Positions 8,278 to 16,597 of a stretch of 64,000 bases of DNA are shown here, in pieces; the first letter of the stretch is position 1, and the number at the start of each line of letters is the position of its first letter. The DNA is from Sphingobacterium multivorum (lineage in GTDB: Bacteria > Bacteroidota > Bacteroidia > Sphingobacteriales > Sphingobacteriaceae), in assembly GCF_039511225.1 (NCBI RefSeq), contig NZ_CP154261.1:3286001-3350000 (forward strand). Reading direction: 5' to 3'. The translations under genes were made by a program, and so were the position numbers. The notes beneath the pieces were generated by a model. The model was given only the letters and a program-made list of their open reading frames with translations. It had not been told where the DNA came from and searched no databases.

Positions 8278-9477
8278 ATGCCAGTAATATCAGAAAAAGG
8301 GCTAAATATGCCTGCGTCGCCTATTAGAAAGTTGACGCCATATGCTGATCAAGCAAAAAAAGAAGGTAAAAAGATATATCACCTCAATATCGGACAACCT
8401 GATATCCAAACACCTGAAGTGATGCTTAATGCTTTGAAAAATATACAGTTCAAAGTGTGGGCCTACACACCTTCTGAAGGTACAGCCTCTTACCGAAACA
8501 AGTTAGCAGAATATTATAATAAGCTAAATTATAATATCGAGCCGACAGATATATTAGTAACAAATGGTGGTTCGGAAGCGATTATGATCGCTATGCAAGC
8601 CTGTTTGAATGAAGGCGAAGAGATCATCATTCCAGAGCCATTTTATGCGAATTACAATGGTTTTGCTTGTTCCTCCGATGTGGTAATCAAACCAATCATG
8701 TCCTATATTGAAAGTGGATTTGCATTACCTTCTATCGCCGAATTTGAAAAGGTAATTACCGCTAAAACCAAAGCAATCTGCATCTGTAATCCAAATAACC
8801 CTACGGGTTATCTTTATTCCAAAGAAGAACTCGAAGCTCTTCGTGAACTTTGTCTAAAATATGATCTTTACCTTTTCTCAGATGAGGCCTATCGTGAGTT
8901 TTGTTACGATGGCAGAGCGTTTATCTCACCAATGCATTTAGAAGGTCTCGAAAATAATGTCGTTATTTTTGATACAGTATCAAAACGCTACTCCGCTTGT
9001 GGTGCGCGTATTGGATGTATCATTACCAAAAATAAAGAACTATATCAGACAGCACTGAAATTTGCACAAGCGCGCTTAAGTCCATCCTTAGAAGGACAAA
9101 TAGCGGGTGAAGCTGCTGTTGATACACCAGACAGTTACTTCGAGGCGGTATCCAAAGAATATACAGCAAGAAGAGATACCCTCGTAAAAGGACTCAATGC
9201 CATTGAAGGAGTTTACTCTCCTAACCCGGGTGGCGCATTTTACGTCGTCGCCAAATTACCCATTGACAATGCAGATAAATTCTGTCAATGGATGTTGGAA
9301 GAGTTCTCTTACAATAACGAAACAGTTATGATGGCTCCAGCTACGGGCTTTTATAGTACGGAGGGTGCTGGAGTAAATGAAGTCCGCCTGGCCTATGTAC
9401 TGAATCAGGATGATCTTAAAAATGCTTTAGTTTGCCTGGAGAAAGCACTCCAAGTGTATCCGGGACGCACAAATTAA
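8278..9477 (+). CDS. Pyridoxal-phosphate aminotransferase, class I/II fold
   Basis: A 399-aa cytosolic enzyme of the aspartate aminotransferase superfamily. Seen: the N-terminal MPASPIRKLTPYADQAK arm, LNIGQPDI, the cofactor-binding GGSEAI turn, CNPNNPTGY (binds the substrate carboxylate), SDEAYREF with the PLP-ring Asp, and the Schiff-base lysine in SKRYSACGARIGC (about residue 240). Near the C-terminus NEVRLAYV carries the conserved arginine. Similar Bacteroidota proteins are annotated as aspartate or general amino acid aminotransferases. Substrate specificity cannot be told from sequence alone. It is flanked by terminators on both sides, so it is a single-gene unit. Confidence 0.9.
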   Translation: MPVISEKGLNMPASPIRKLTPYADQAKKEGKKIYHLNIGQPDIQTPEVMLNALKNIQFKVWAYTPSEGTASYRNKLAEYYNKLNYNIEPTDILVTNGGSEAIMIAMQACLNEGEEIIIPEPFYANYNGFACSSDVVIKPIMSYIESGFALPSIAEFEKVITAKTKAICICNPNNPTGYLYSKEELEALRELCLKYDLYLFSDEAYREFCYDGRAFISPMHLEGLENNVVIFDTVSKRYSACGARIGCIITKNKELYQTALKFAQARLSPSLEGQIAGEAAVDTPDSYFEAVSKEYTARRDTLVKGLNAIEGVYSPNPGGAFYVVAKLPIDNADKFCQWMLEEFSYNNETVMMAPATGFYSTEGAGVNEVRLAYVLNQDDLKNALVCLEKALQVYPGRTN

Positions 9478-9499
9478 CAGTAAAATAATAGCACTTATG

Positions 9500-9529
9500 A
9501 AAGGCGGGACATGCGTGTTCCGCCTTTTT
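9500..9529 (+). terminator. Terminator after the aminotransferase
   Basis: GGCGGGAC and GTTCCGCC (one G-U pair) enclose ATGCGT, followed by TTTTT. Confidence 0.85.
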
Positions 9530-9639
9530 CTTTTCCATCGTTGCTTATCATACCCCCTATTCTATTACCCTTTTTAAAAAAAAACAAAACAAAGTTTTGA
9601 AGCATCTTGTTCTTCTAATAGTAACAAAAGCGATTTCAT

Positions 9640-9933
9640 ATGGATAAATTGAAGAAATTCCAATTAATGGAAAAAATAGCAAGAGAATTAGAAGATGTCA
9701 GAAATAGCCAACAAGCTGTGTTGGAAAAAATAGGCAAAATCGAGGTTGATAACATTGAACTCGGCGATAAAAATATCGAAAAAACAATTCCCGATATCTA
9801 CCAGCGTACAGCAGATAATTCAGATGCTATTAAAGCTCTTCTAGAATCTTTTCAAGATGAGACAGCAGAGTTTGGAGAAAAAAACAATATTGGAAAATTA
9901 CTGGAACAACAACAAATTAACAGTATAAAATAA
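9640..9933 (+). CDS. Small coiled-coil protein of unknown function
   Basis: A 97-aa, mostly helical, highly charged protein with no signal peptide or membrane segment. Heptad-like spacing of Leu/Ile (LMEKIARELEDVRNSQQ, AVLEKIGKIE) suggests a coiled coil. No domain is recognised. The ATG follows CATAT in an A+T-rich leader that begins after the preceding terminator. The gene ends 9 nt before a long symmetric terminator shared with cmk on the other strand. Coding is supported by frame length, amino-acid composition and its own flanking signals. The function is unknown. Confidence 0.6.
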   Translation: MDKLKKFQLMEKIARELEDVRNSQQAVLEKIGKIEVDNIELGDKNIEKTIPDIYQRTADNSDAIKALLESFQDETAEFGEKNNIGKLLEQQQINSIK

Positions 9934-9942
9934 TGATATTGC

Positions 9943-9986
9943 AAACACAAAGAAGGCCGATTAAATAATCGGCCTTCTTTGTGTTT
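9943..9986. terminator. Bidirectional terminator between the coiled-coil gene and cmk
   Basis: A 20-bp perfect stem around an AAAT loop (9963-9966), with A/T-rich flanks on both strands. Its right end touches the cmk stop codon. Confidence 0.9.
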
Positions 9987-10681
9987 TATGATTGGGCTTT
10001 TGCAGCCTTAGCTTTTAAATACTCTTCTTCAACAAAATGGAGCTGTTGTTCTGGTGTCAGATTAGAATTATCCAAAACAATCGCATCTTCCGCTTGTCGT
10101 AATGGACTCTCCGCACGGGTACTGTCGATACGGTCACGGGTTGCAAGATTTTCCACGACTTCTTCCAGCGTCACATCCTCCCCTTTTTCCGTCAACTCCA
10201 GATAACGTCGCGCAGCACGTACTTTAGGATCGGCCGTCATAAAAATCTTCAGATCAGCATCTGGAAAAACAGTAGTACCGATATCACGGCCATCCATAAT
10301 AATATTTCGTCTACTACCCAATTTTTGCTGCTGGGCAACCATAGCAACCCGGACAGCTTTAATTGCACTCACATCACTGACTTTATCAGAAATATACATC
10401 TGACGGATCTCTTCCGAAATATCCTCATCATTTAGATGGATCTCCGTCTTTATTGCATTTGGGATAAAATCAATATGGATATCTTTTAGTGCGCTTTCGA
10501 TCGCTTCTTGATCATCCAGCGCTATTTTATGCCGGATAAAATAGAGTGTGACGGCCCTATACATGGCTCCACTATCAATAAAGGCAAACTTCAGTTTTTT
10601 AGCCAAAGCCTTTGCCAGTGTACTTTTACCGCAGGAGGAAAAACCATCTATGGCGATAATAAAGTTGTGACGTCCACTCAT
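9986..10681 (-). CDS. cmk: Cytidylate kinase
   Basis: A 231-aa cytosolic (d)CMP kinase making CDP/dCDP for RNA, DNA and phospholipid synthesis. Seen: a P-loop variant GFSSCGKST (about 12-20) where most homologues have GxSGSGKG/S, the substrate-binding DSGAMYRAVT, MDGRDIGTTVFPDADLKIF, RAARRY of the lid, and RDRIDSTRAESPL. It is the last gene of topA - unknown - cmk. Its ATG overlaps the upstream stop by one base (TAATG), so translation is probably coupled. Confidence 0.95.
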   Translation of the reverse strand: MSGRHNFIIAIDGFSSCGKSTLAKALAKKLKFAFIDSGAMYRAVTLYFIRHKIALDDQEAIESALKDIHIDFIPNAIKTEIHLNDEDISEEIRQMYISDKVSDVSAIKAVRVAMVAQQQKLGSRRNIIMDGRDIGTTVFPDADLKIFMTADPKVRAARRYLELTEKGEDVTLEEVVENLATRDRIDSTRAESPLRQAEDAIVLDNSNLTPEQQLHFVEEEYLKAKAAKAQS

Positions 10682-11094
10682 TATTCGTTTCCTCCTATGA
10701 TTACACCTGGACGATTGACCAAAGGGACCTTAGTCAGATTACCATCCACAATGCTTTCAGGTAAAAAGATATATTTTTTATCGTAAATAATGTTATCAAT
10801 ATAAAAGCTCAGCCAATATTCATTTGTGAGCCCGAATACCTGTTCATCAATCGCTTCAACACGATCAAAAGATTTAGCTTCTATATTACCAATAAAATGA
10901 CGCAAAGTCGTTGTTGTTACTTGTCGGCCATCCTTTTCGCCATAACCTTTTGAGCTGATCAGTACATTCTGAATAGCAATGTTCTTGTCGTTGATAACAT
11001 AGACAGTCCAGTTTTTTGTCTCCACCGTCTCACCTTCCAAAACAACGGCGATCATAATGTCTTTGACAATATTTTCAGGCAAATCTGCTTTCAT
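10681..11094 (-). CDS. Conserved protein of unknown function between topA and cmk
   Basis: A 137-aa soluble protein without a signal peptide or membrane helix. It starts with an amphipathic KADLPENIVKDIM helix, followed by alternating strands (TVYVINDKNIAIQNVLIS, YWLSFYIDNIIYDKKYIF). The C-terminus is a Gly/Pro-rich tail ending GVIIGGNE. The family is not recognised. The ATG lies 2 nt after the topA stop, and its stop overlaps the cmk start, so the three genes are almost certainly one transcript. That placement suggests a housekeeping role, but this is context only. Confidence 0.8.
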   Translation of the reverse strand: MKADLPENIVKDIMIAVVLEGETVETKNWTVYVINDKNIAIQNVLISSKGYGEKDGRQVTTTTLRHFIGNIEAKSFDRVEAIDEQVFGLTNEYWLSFYIDNIIYDKKYIFLPESIVDGNLTKVPLVNRPGVIIGGNE

Positions 11095-11096
11095 CC

Positions 11097-13496
11097 TTAT
11101 TTAGACTTTGTAGTTTTTTTAGCTGGAGCCTTCTTTGCAGTCGCTTTTTTTGCTACAGTTTTCTTTTCTGTTGTTTTTGCTTTAGTTGCTTTTCCTTTTG
11201 GCGCATCCGCCTCAGCCCATTTCAGCACATCCGCATATGTGATTTTTTCAATCTCGGTTCCTTTAGGGATTTTCAGATTTTGCTTGCCAAAACGAATAAA
11301 CGGTCCCCAGCGTCCCTGTTCAATCTGAGCATCCGGATTTTCATCAAAAACCCGAATAACTTTTTCGATATCTTTCTGACGTTTGTCTTTGATAATCTGT
11401 ACAGCCTCTTCTTCTGTCACATCCAATGGGTCAACACCTTTTGGTAGTGAATAGAAGGCCGAATTGTGACGGATATAAGGTCCAAATCGTCCCACTGCAA
11501 CCGTCATTTCCTTATCTTCAAATAAACCTACTTTTTTCGGTAATTTGAACAATTCCATGGCATCCTCAAAAGTAATGGTTTCAATCATCTGTCCCTTACG
11601 CAAGGAAGCAAAACGAGGCTTTTCTTCATCATCAGGAGAGCCAATCTGTACCAATGGACCGAATTTACCAATGCGAACCGAAACGGGCTTACCAGATACT
11701 GGATCGACACCGAGCTCACGCTCATTATTCGCACGATCTGCATTGACTAAAGTATCTTCTACCTCAGAATGAAAAGGCCCATAGAAATCATGCAACATTT
11801 TCGTCCATTCGGTCAGTCCATGCGCGATATCGTCAAACTCTTTTTCTACGTTGGCAGTAAAATGAAAATCCACAATACCGTTGAAGTGTTCAACCAAAAA
11901 ATCATTCACCACAACACCAATATCTGTAGGGAACATTTTTCCTTTTTCGGCACCAGTGATTTCGGTTTTTGTTACTGCTGTTATTTCAGTATCCTTTAAT
12001 GTTAGTACACGGTAATCGCGCGATTTACCTTCACGCTCTTCCTTGATGACATACCCGCGGTTTTGAATGGTTGAAATCGTAGGTGCGTAGGTTGAAGGAC
12101 GGCCAATACCCAATTCCTCTAATTTTTTCACCAAGGCAGCTTCCGTATAACGTGCTGGAGGTCGGGTAAAACGCTCTGTCGCCGACATGTTTTTCAACGT
12201 TAATGGCATACCAACGGCTAATGGTGGAAGAATAGCATTGTCACTATCCTCGTCCATCGCGTTGTCTTGATCGTCATCCAAGGATTCCATGTAAACTTTC
12301 AAGAATCCATCAAATTTCATCACCTCTCCCGAAGCATTCAGATCTTCAGTACGGGTTGAGATGTCGATCTTTGCCAATGTACGTTCAAACTCCGCTTCAC
12401 TCATTTGAGAAGCAATTGCTCTTTTCCAAATAAGCTCGTATAATCTTTTTTCGGATGCATCGCCATCGATGGTGTGCTCAGAGAAATAAGTAGGACGAAT
12501 AGCTTCGTGCGCCTCTTGTGCACCCGATGTTTTTGTTTTATATTTTCTGACCTTATGATACTGGTTACCATAAGCCGATTTGATTTCCTTTTCAGCAGCC
12601 TCAATCGCCGTATCACTCAAATTAACAGAATCGGTACGCATATAGGTGATTCGTCCTGATTCATACAGCCTTTGAGCCACCTGCATGGTGCGGGCAACCG
12701 AAAATCCAAGTTTCCGGCTTGCTTCCTGCTGTAATGTTGATGTTGTAAATGGCGCTGCCGGTGAACGCTTCGCAGGTTTTGTTTCGAGATTCTTTACAGA
12801 AAAAAGCGCTGCTTTACAATCCTCCAAAAATTTGGTTGCCTCTGCCTCTGTTGCAAAACGCTGCGGAAGCTCGGCTTTAAAACTATCTTTAACTTTTCCC
12901 GTATGAAAAAAAGCAACGATCTTAAAAGCCGCTTCGGGTTCAAATTTATTGATTTCACGTTCACGATCTACAATCAGACGAACCGCAACAGACTGCACGC
13001 GCCCAGCAGATAAAGAAGGTTTCACCTTTTTCCATAGAACCGGAGACAATTCAAATCCGACTAATCGATCTAACACCCTTCGCGCTTGTTGTGCATTTAC
13101 GAGGTTATAATCTATTTTACGCGGGTTATCAATAGCCTTCAAAATAGCTGGCTTTGTAATCTCATGAAACACAATTCTTTTTGTGCTTTCATCTTTTAAT
13201 CCCAAAGTCTCAAATAAATGCCATGAAATAGCCTCTCCTTCGCGGTCCTCATCGGACGCTAACCAAACGGTTTCTGCAGCTTTAGCCAATTTCTTTAGTT
13301 CACTTACAACCGCCTTTTTGTCGGATGGAACTTCATACTTTTGTTCAAAATTCTTTTCGGTATCAATTGCATCATCGGTTTTCACCAAGTCGCGAATATG
13401 TCCATAACTTGACTTAACCAAAAAATCCTTTCCTAAATACCCTTCTATCGTTTTCGCTTTCGCCGGAGACTCAACTATCAATAAATTTTTCGCCAT
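11097..13496 (-). CDS. topA: DNA topoisomerase I (type IA)
   Basis: A 799-aa enzyme relaxing negative supercoils through a 5'-phosphotyrosine intermediate. The Toprim domain starts LLIVESPAKAKTIEGYLG and contains the acidic SDEDREGEAISW motif (about 80-91). The catalytic tyrosine is in SGRITYMRTDSVNLS (about residue 290). After residue 590 come repeated GRFGPYI/GKFGPLV/GRWGPFI units, the topoisomerase C-terminal repeats lacking zinc-finger cysteines. The last 40 residues are almost only Lys, Ala and Thr, a histone-H1-like tail seen in several bacterial DNA-binding proteins. It heads the topA - unknown - cmk operon. Confidence 0.97.
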   Translation of the reverse strand: MAKNLLIVESPAKAKTIEGYLGKDFLVKSSYGHIRDLVKTDDAIDTEKNFEQKYEVPSDKKAVVSELKKLAKAAETVWLASDEDREGEAISWHLFETLGLKDESTKRIVFHEITKPAILKAIDNPRKIDYNLVNAQQARRVLDRLVGFELSPVLWKKVKPSLSAGRVQSVAVRLIVDREREINKFEPEAAFKIVAFFHTGKVKDSFKAELPQRFATEAEATKFLEDCKAALFSVKNLETKPAKRSPAAPFTTSTLQQEASRKLGFSVARTMQVAQRLYESGRITYMRTDSVNLSDTAIEAAEKEIKSAYGNQYHKVRKYKTKTSGAQEAHEAIRPTYFSEHTIDGDASEKRLYELIWKRAIASQMSEAEFERTLAKIDISTRTEDLNASGEVMKFDGFLKVYMESLDDDQDNAMDEDSDNAILPPLAVGMPLTLKNMSATERFTRPPARYTEAALVKKLEELGIGRPSTYAPTISTIQNRGYVIKEEREGKSRDYRVLTLKDTEITAVTKTEITGAEKGKMFPTDIGVVVNDFLVEHFNGIVDFHFTANVEKEFDDIAHGLTEWTKMLHDFYGPFHSEVEDTLVNADRANNERELGVDPVSGKPVSVRIGKFGPLVQIGSPDDEEKPRFASLRKGQMIETITFEDAMELFKLPKKVGLFEDKEMTVAVGRFGPYIRHNSAFYSLPKGVDPLDVTEEEAVQIIKDKRQKDIEKVIRVFDENPDAQIEQGRWGPFIRFGKQNLKIPKGTEIEKITYADVLKWAEADAPKGKATKAKTTEKKTVAKKATAKKAPAKKTTKSK

Positions 13497-13874
13497 CTAA
13501 TTTGAGATTTGTGCAAATAAAGGGAATTCTGAAAGGAATGACAATAATTTCTTGCAAAAAAGACAAAAAAAATAGATTTCATGTCGACAATTAAGAAATT
13601 TATCCCATGACAAAGAAGCACGTAACGGGCTCCTGGTCGGCACAGAAACGCTGTTACATCAAGGTAATTTGCCTATCAAATTACTTTGTATCCCTCAATT
13701 TCAGACCAAAACAAATTCATTTAACTTTATTCGGTTTCGAATTCACCTTCATAAAGTTGCAAAATCAGGTATTCGAAACAGTTAAAATACGTAAAAGCAA
13801 AATATATATGTATATTCGCTTATTCAAAAGGGCAATATATAACAACTCCGCTATTTTGTTTAAATATTTTAATA
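13497..13874. other. Divergent intergenic region topA / GDPD
   Basis: 378 bp, A+T-rich, between two divergent genes. On the minus strand, TTTATTTG close to topA has one mismatch to the -7 consensus. Open frames here have composition unlike a protein. No repeat, RNA gene or strong dyad was seen. Confidence 0.5.
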
Positions 13875-14789
13875 ATGAAAAGAAGTCTTCTCAGAATTGC
13901 CTTTTGGGGCACGTTATTACCATTTGCATCTTGTTCAGTTATGAAAGATTCAGCAAAATCAACTTCAGACAATTTCCCTAAACTTAGCCTCGAAGCACAT
14001 CGCGGTGGCCGCGGGCTATACCCTGAAGAGTCTATCGCAGCCATGAAAAATGCAATAGATTTTGCAAAGGTGACCACACTGGAAATGGATTGTCATATTA
14101 CCAAAGACCGTAAAGTTGTTGTCTTTCACGACGATTATCTTAACCCGAAGTTTGTATTGAAACCCAATGGCACCGAAATTTCTGACAAGGACAAACCGTT
14201 GAGAATTTACGATATGCTTTATAAAGATCTGGTTAAGTACGATATCGGATCGAAATTTTACAAAGAGTTTCCTGAACAAAAAAAACAGGTTACACGTATA
14301 GCAAAACTAGCAGACCTTATTGATAGTACTGAAGCCTACGCAAATCTAAAAAGGAAAGCGCCGATGTTTTACAATATCGAAGTGAAAAGTAAGGAAGATA
14401 AAGATGGCATTTTCCATCCAAGGGTTGAAGAATTTGTGGATCTTATGGTACAGGTAATCACCGATAAAAAAATTGCTGCGCGAACCGTTATTCAATCGTT
14501 TGATAGCAGAGCTATTAACTATCTGCACAAAGCGTATCCTCAAATCAAAGTTTCTTATCTTATTGATGCAAACCATACAAAAAGTGTTGAGCAAACAATT
14601 GCAGCTTTGGGTTTCACGCCTTTTATTATAAGTCCGCATTATAAAATAGTAACAAGCGATTATGTCAAGCAGTGTCACAAAGCTGGTATCAAGGTCATTC
14701 CTTGGACAGTCAATACGAAAGAAGAAATCGAGCAACTAAAAGCCGTGAAAGTTGATGGCATTATTAGCGATTACCCCAATTTGTTTTAA
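13875..14789 (+). CDS. Glycerophosphodiester phosphodiesterase family lipoprotein
   Basis: A 304-aa protein with a lipoprotein signal peptide; the lipobox FASC puts the lipidated Cys near residue 21. The GDPD TIM-barrel is clear: the catalytic HRG in LEAHRGGRGLYPEES, the metal-ligand E/D pair in LEMDCHITKDRKVVVFHDDYL with the second catalytic His, IEVKSKED with the third acidic ligand, and the C-terminal PWTVNTKEEI...DGIISDYP. It would hydrolyse glycerophosphodiesters such as glycerophosphoethanolamine in the periplasm, to glycerol 3-phosphate and an alcohol. The ATG is preceded by AATA without a Shine-Dalgarno site. It converges on the patatin gene across a shared terminator. Confidence 0.9.
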   Translation: MKRSLLRIAFWGTLLPFASCSVMKDSAKSTSDNFPKLSLEAHRGGRGLYPEESIAAMKNAIDFAKVTTLEMDCHITKDRKVVVFHDDYLNPKFVLKPNGTEISDKDKPLRIYDMLYKDLVKYDIGSKFYKEFPEQKKQVTRIAKLADLIDSTEAYANLKRKAPMFYNIEVKSKEDKDGIFHPRVEEFVDLMVQVITDKKIAARTVIQSFDSRAINYLHKAYPQIKVSYLIDANHTKSVEQTIAALGFTPFIISPHYKIVTSDYVKQCHKAGIKVIPWTVNTKEEIEQLKAVKVDGIISDYPNLF

Positions 14790-14863
14790 CAAATACTTCG
14801 CATGGTTCGCTTAGAATAAAAATATCAGTTTCAGTGTAACTCAATGCCAGAGAAACCAAGTAC

Positions 14864-14913
14864 AGCCAAAGCAAAGTAGTCCCTTGATCGTCCTAAACTA
14901 CTTTGCTTTGGCT
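14864..14913. terminator. Bidirectional terminator between GDPD and patatin genes
   Basis: The 17-nt arms 14864-14880 and 14897-14913 are perfectly complementary. T-rich sequence follows on the plus strand. The right arm overlaps the end of the patatin gene. Confidence 0.8.
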
Positions 14914-15713
14914 TTGTTTTTTAATGCTTTGTCAATATATTCCCGCCCCTTCTGGACCAAAAATTCAGACCGGTGATAATCCCAAAGGTTACAGATATTA
15001 TAGGGAATGTCCACCAACACATCGGGCCGGTATAAATCAACAATCATACGGCTCATTTTCCTGCGCATCACATAGTATGAGGCTTGGAGTATATCCAACG
15101 AATTCGAAGTCCTTGTATCCAGTTTTTTGATAACAGAATATTGTTTATCGGGTTTAGATTCCAGATTAACCGCTATGATTAGGTTCTCTTTCTTGGTGAC
15201 ATGATTTATAGGCAATGGATTGAGTACCCCGCCATCAACATAGACATGGTTGTCGTCTTCTACAGCTGTAAACACCGCGGGAATGGCAATCGACGCGCGA
15301 ATGGCATCATACATACTTCCAAAGTCCAGCACAACCTCCTTTTCGTAGTTTAGATCTGTCGCAACGGCTTTAAACAAAATAGGGAAAGTCTCTATATTAG
15401 CATCCGGAATCACAGATTTCAAGGCGTTAAACACCTTGATCCCCTTCATCATCCCCAGTCCCTTCCAACTAAAATCCATCATATTAAAGACCGATTTCTT
15501 CGTCAGGCGCTGCATCCATTCTTCCAGAACATCCATCTTCCCCTGTGCATAGATACCACCGACAAGCGCTCCTATTGAACAACCTACCACCTCATCGATT
15601 TCGTAGCCCAGCTCTTCAAGACGTCGAATAATACCAATATGCACCAGGCCTCTTGCACCACCCCCGCCCAGAACAAGGGTAACTTTACGATTCAAAAAAG
15701 CATTCTCCACCAT
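14898..15713 (-). CDS. Patatin-like phospholipase (RssA type)
   Basis: A 271-aa protein with the full patatin motif set: the oxyanion-hole GGGGARG (about 16-22), the nucleophile elbow GCSIG (about 43-47) and the catalytic aspartate in DGGVLNPLPI (about residue 160). No signal peptide or membrane segment, so it is probably cytoplasmic, resembling the short RssA/YlbK group. The expected activity is a lipid acyl hydrolase of Ser-Asp dyad type. The physiological substrate is unknown. It is divergent from the frnE-like gene, and several dyads lie in the 110-bp spacer. Confidence 0.9.
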   Translation of the reverse strand: MVENAFLNRKVTLVLGGGGARGLVHIGIIRRLEELGYEIDEVVGCSIGALVGGIYAQGKMDVLEEWMQRLTKKSVFNMMDFSWKGLGMMKGIKVFNALKSVIPDANIETFPILFKAVATDLNYEKEVVLDFGSMYDAIRASIAIPAVFTAVEDDNHVYVDGGVLNPLPINHVTKKENLIIAVNLESKPDKQYSVIKKLDTRTSNSLDILQASYYVMRRKMSRMIVDLYRPDVLVDIPYNICNLWDYHRSEFLVQKGREYIDKALKNKAKAK

Positions 15714-15720
15714 AGTTTTA

Positions 15721-15765
15721 CAAGTACTTGAAACACTTGTTTACATCCAAGCAACAATGTAAACA
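15721..15765. promoter_or_regulatory. Palindrome and 9-bp inverted repeat in the patatin/frnE spacer
   Basis: CAAGTACTTG (15721-15730) is a perfect palindrome 8 bp upstream of the patatin start. TGTTTACAT (15738-15746) and ATGTAAACA (15757-15765) form a 9-bp inverted repeat with a 10-bp spacer. The spacing suggests a dimeric regulator site. No regulator is identified. Confidence 0.35.
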
Positions 15766-15786
15766 GATAATCATCGTTATTATATG

Positions 15787-15794
15787 TATTTTTG
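15787..15794 (+). promoter_or_regulatory. -7 element (TATTTTTG) of the FrnE-like gene
   Basis: It lies 29 nt before the ATG at 15824. The 15757-15765 repeat arm ends 21 bp upstream, where a -33 region would be. Confidence 0.4.
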
Positions 15795-15823
15795 ATTACA
15801 ATATACGCAGTAAAAAAAGAAAT

Positions 15824-16528
15824 ATGAAAATAGAAATTTGGTCGGACATCATTTGTCCTTTTTGTTATATTGGCCTGACAAAGCTTGAACTAGCTCTTCA
15901 GGAGTCCACAAGTAAGCCATCCGCTGAAATCATCTGGAAATCGTATCAGCTTAACCCCGATTATCCCCAAGATGCTCCGGCAATGCCAACCTACGATTAC
16001 CTCGTTCAAACGAAAGGCATGAGTATGGACGATGTCGTTGCGATGACCTCACAGCTCAGTGCACAAGGAAAAGAGCTGGGTATTGATCTGAACTTTGAAA
16101 AAGCAATCGTTGTAAATACAAAAAAAGCACATCGTCTGATCCATTTTGCCCAAGCGCAACAAAAAGGCACTCAGATCAAGAAAGCCTTATTTAAAGCTCA
16201 TTTTACGGATGGTCTTGATGTAAATAACAACGAGGTGCTCAGCACGATTGCTGCGCAAGAGCATCTTTCCGCTCAGGAGGTAAAAAACTTATTGGAATCT
16301 GATGAATATGCTTATGATGTTGCACAGGATATTCAAGAAGGTGTCAGCTTAGGACTCCGAGGTGTTCCTTTCTTTGTATTTGACAGAAAATATGCTATCC
16401 CCGGAGCACAGCCCATGGAAGTCTTTCACAACACCATAAATGAATGCTTGGCCAGTCAGCCCACACCGCTTGAACGCAGAGGCGAAGAAGGCCCTTCATG
16501 TGATCCTGAAACAGGAAAATGTGAATAA
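15824..16528 (+). CDS. DsbA-family oxidoreductase, FrnE-like
   Basis: A 234-aa cytosolic thioredoxin-fold protein starting at MKIEIWSDIICPFCYIG. The active site CPFC and the cis-Pro strand LRGVPFFVF are typical of FrnE/2-hydroxychromene-isomerase-like DsbA proteins. The middle helical insertion (KAHRLIHFAQ, LFKAHFTDGLDVNN) also fits. The last 15 residues add CDPETGKC. Such enzymes reshuffle disulfides and are linked to oxidative stress in Deinococcus (family knowledge). The frame is open from 15728, but the first 32 residues are not like the family. The ATG at 15824 follows a -7 element and gives the exact family N-terminus. Confidence 0.9.
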   Translation: MKIEIWSDIICPFCYIGLTKLELALQESTSKPSAEIIWKSYQLNPDYPQDAPAMPTYDYLVQTKGMSMDDVVAMTSQLSAQGKELGIDLNFEKAIVVNTKKAHRLIHFAQAQQKGTQIKKALFKAHFTDGLDVNNNEVLSTIAAQEHLSAQEVKNLLESDEYAYDVAQDIQEGVSLGLRGVPFFVFDRKYAIPGAQPMEVFHNTINECLASQPTPLERRGEEGPSCDPETGKCE

Positions 16529-16597
16529 AGAAAGGAAAAATTATTGTTTAATTTTACTATTTTCGCAAGCTTATAACGACAAACAAATTTGGTATAA

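Noticed and set aside
13607..13981. 124-codon plus-strand gene before the GDPD gene
   Set aside because: It overlaps the well-supported GDPD lipoprotein start in another frame and has no protein-like pattern.
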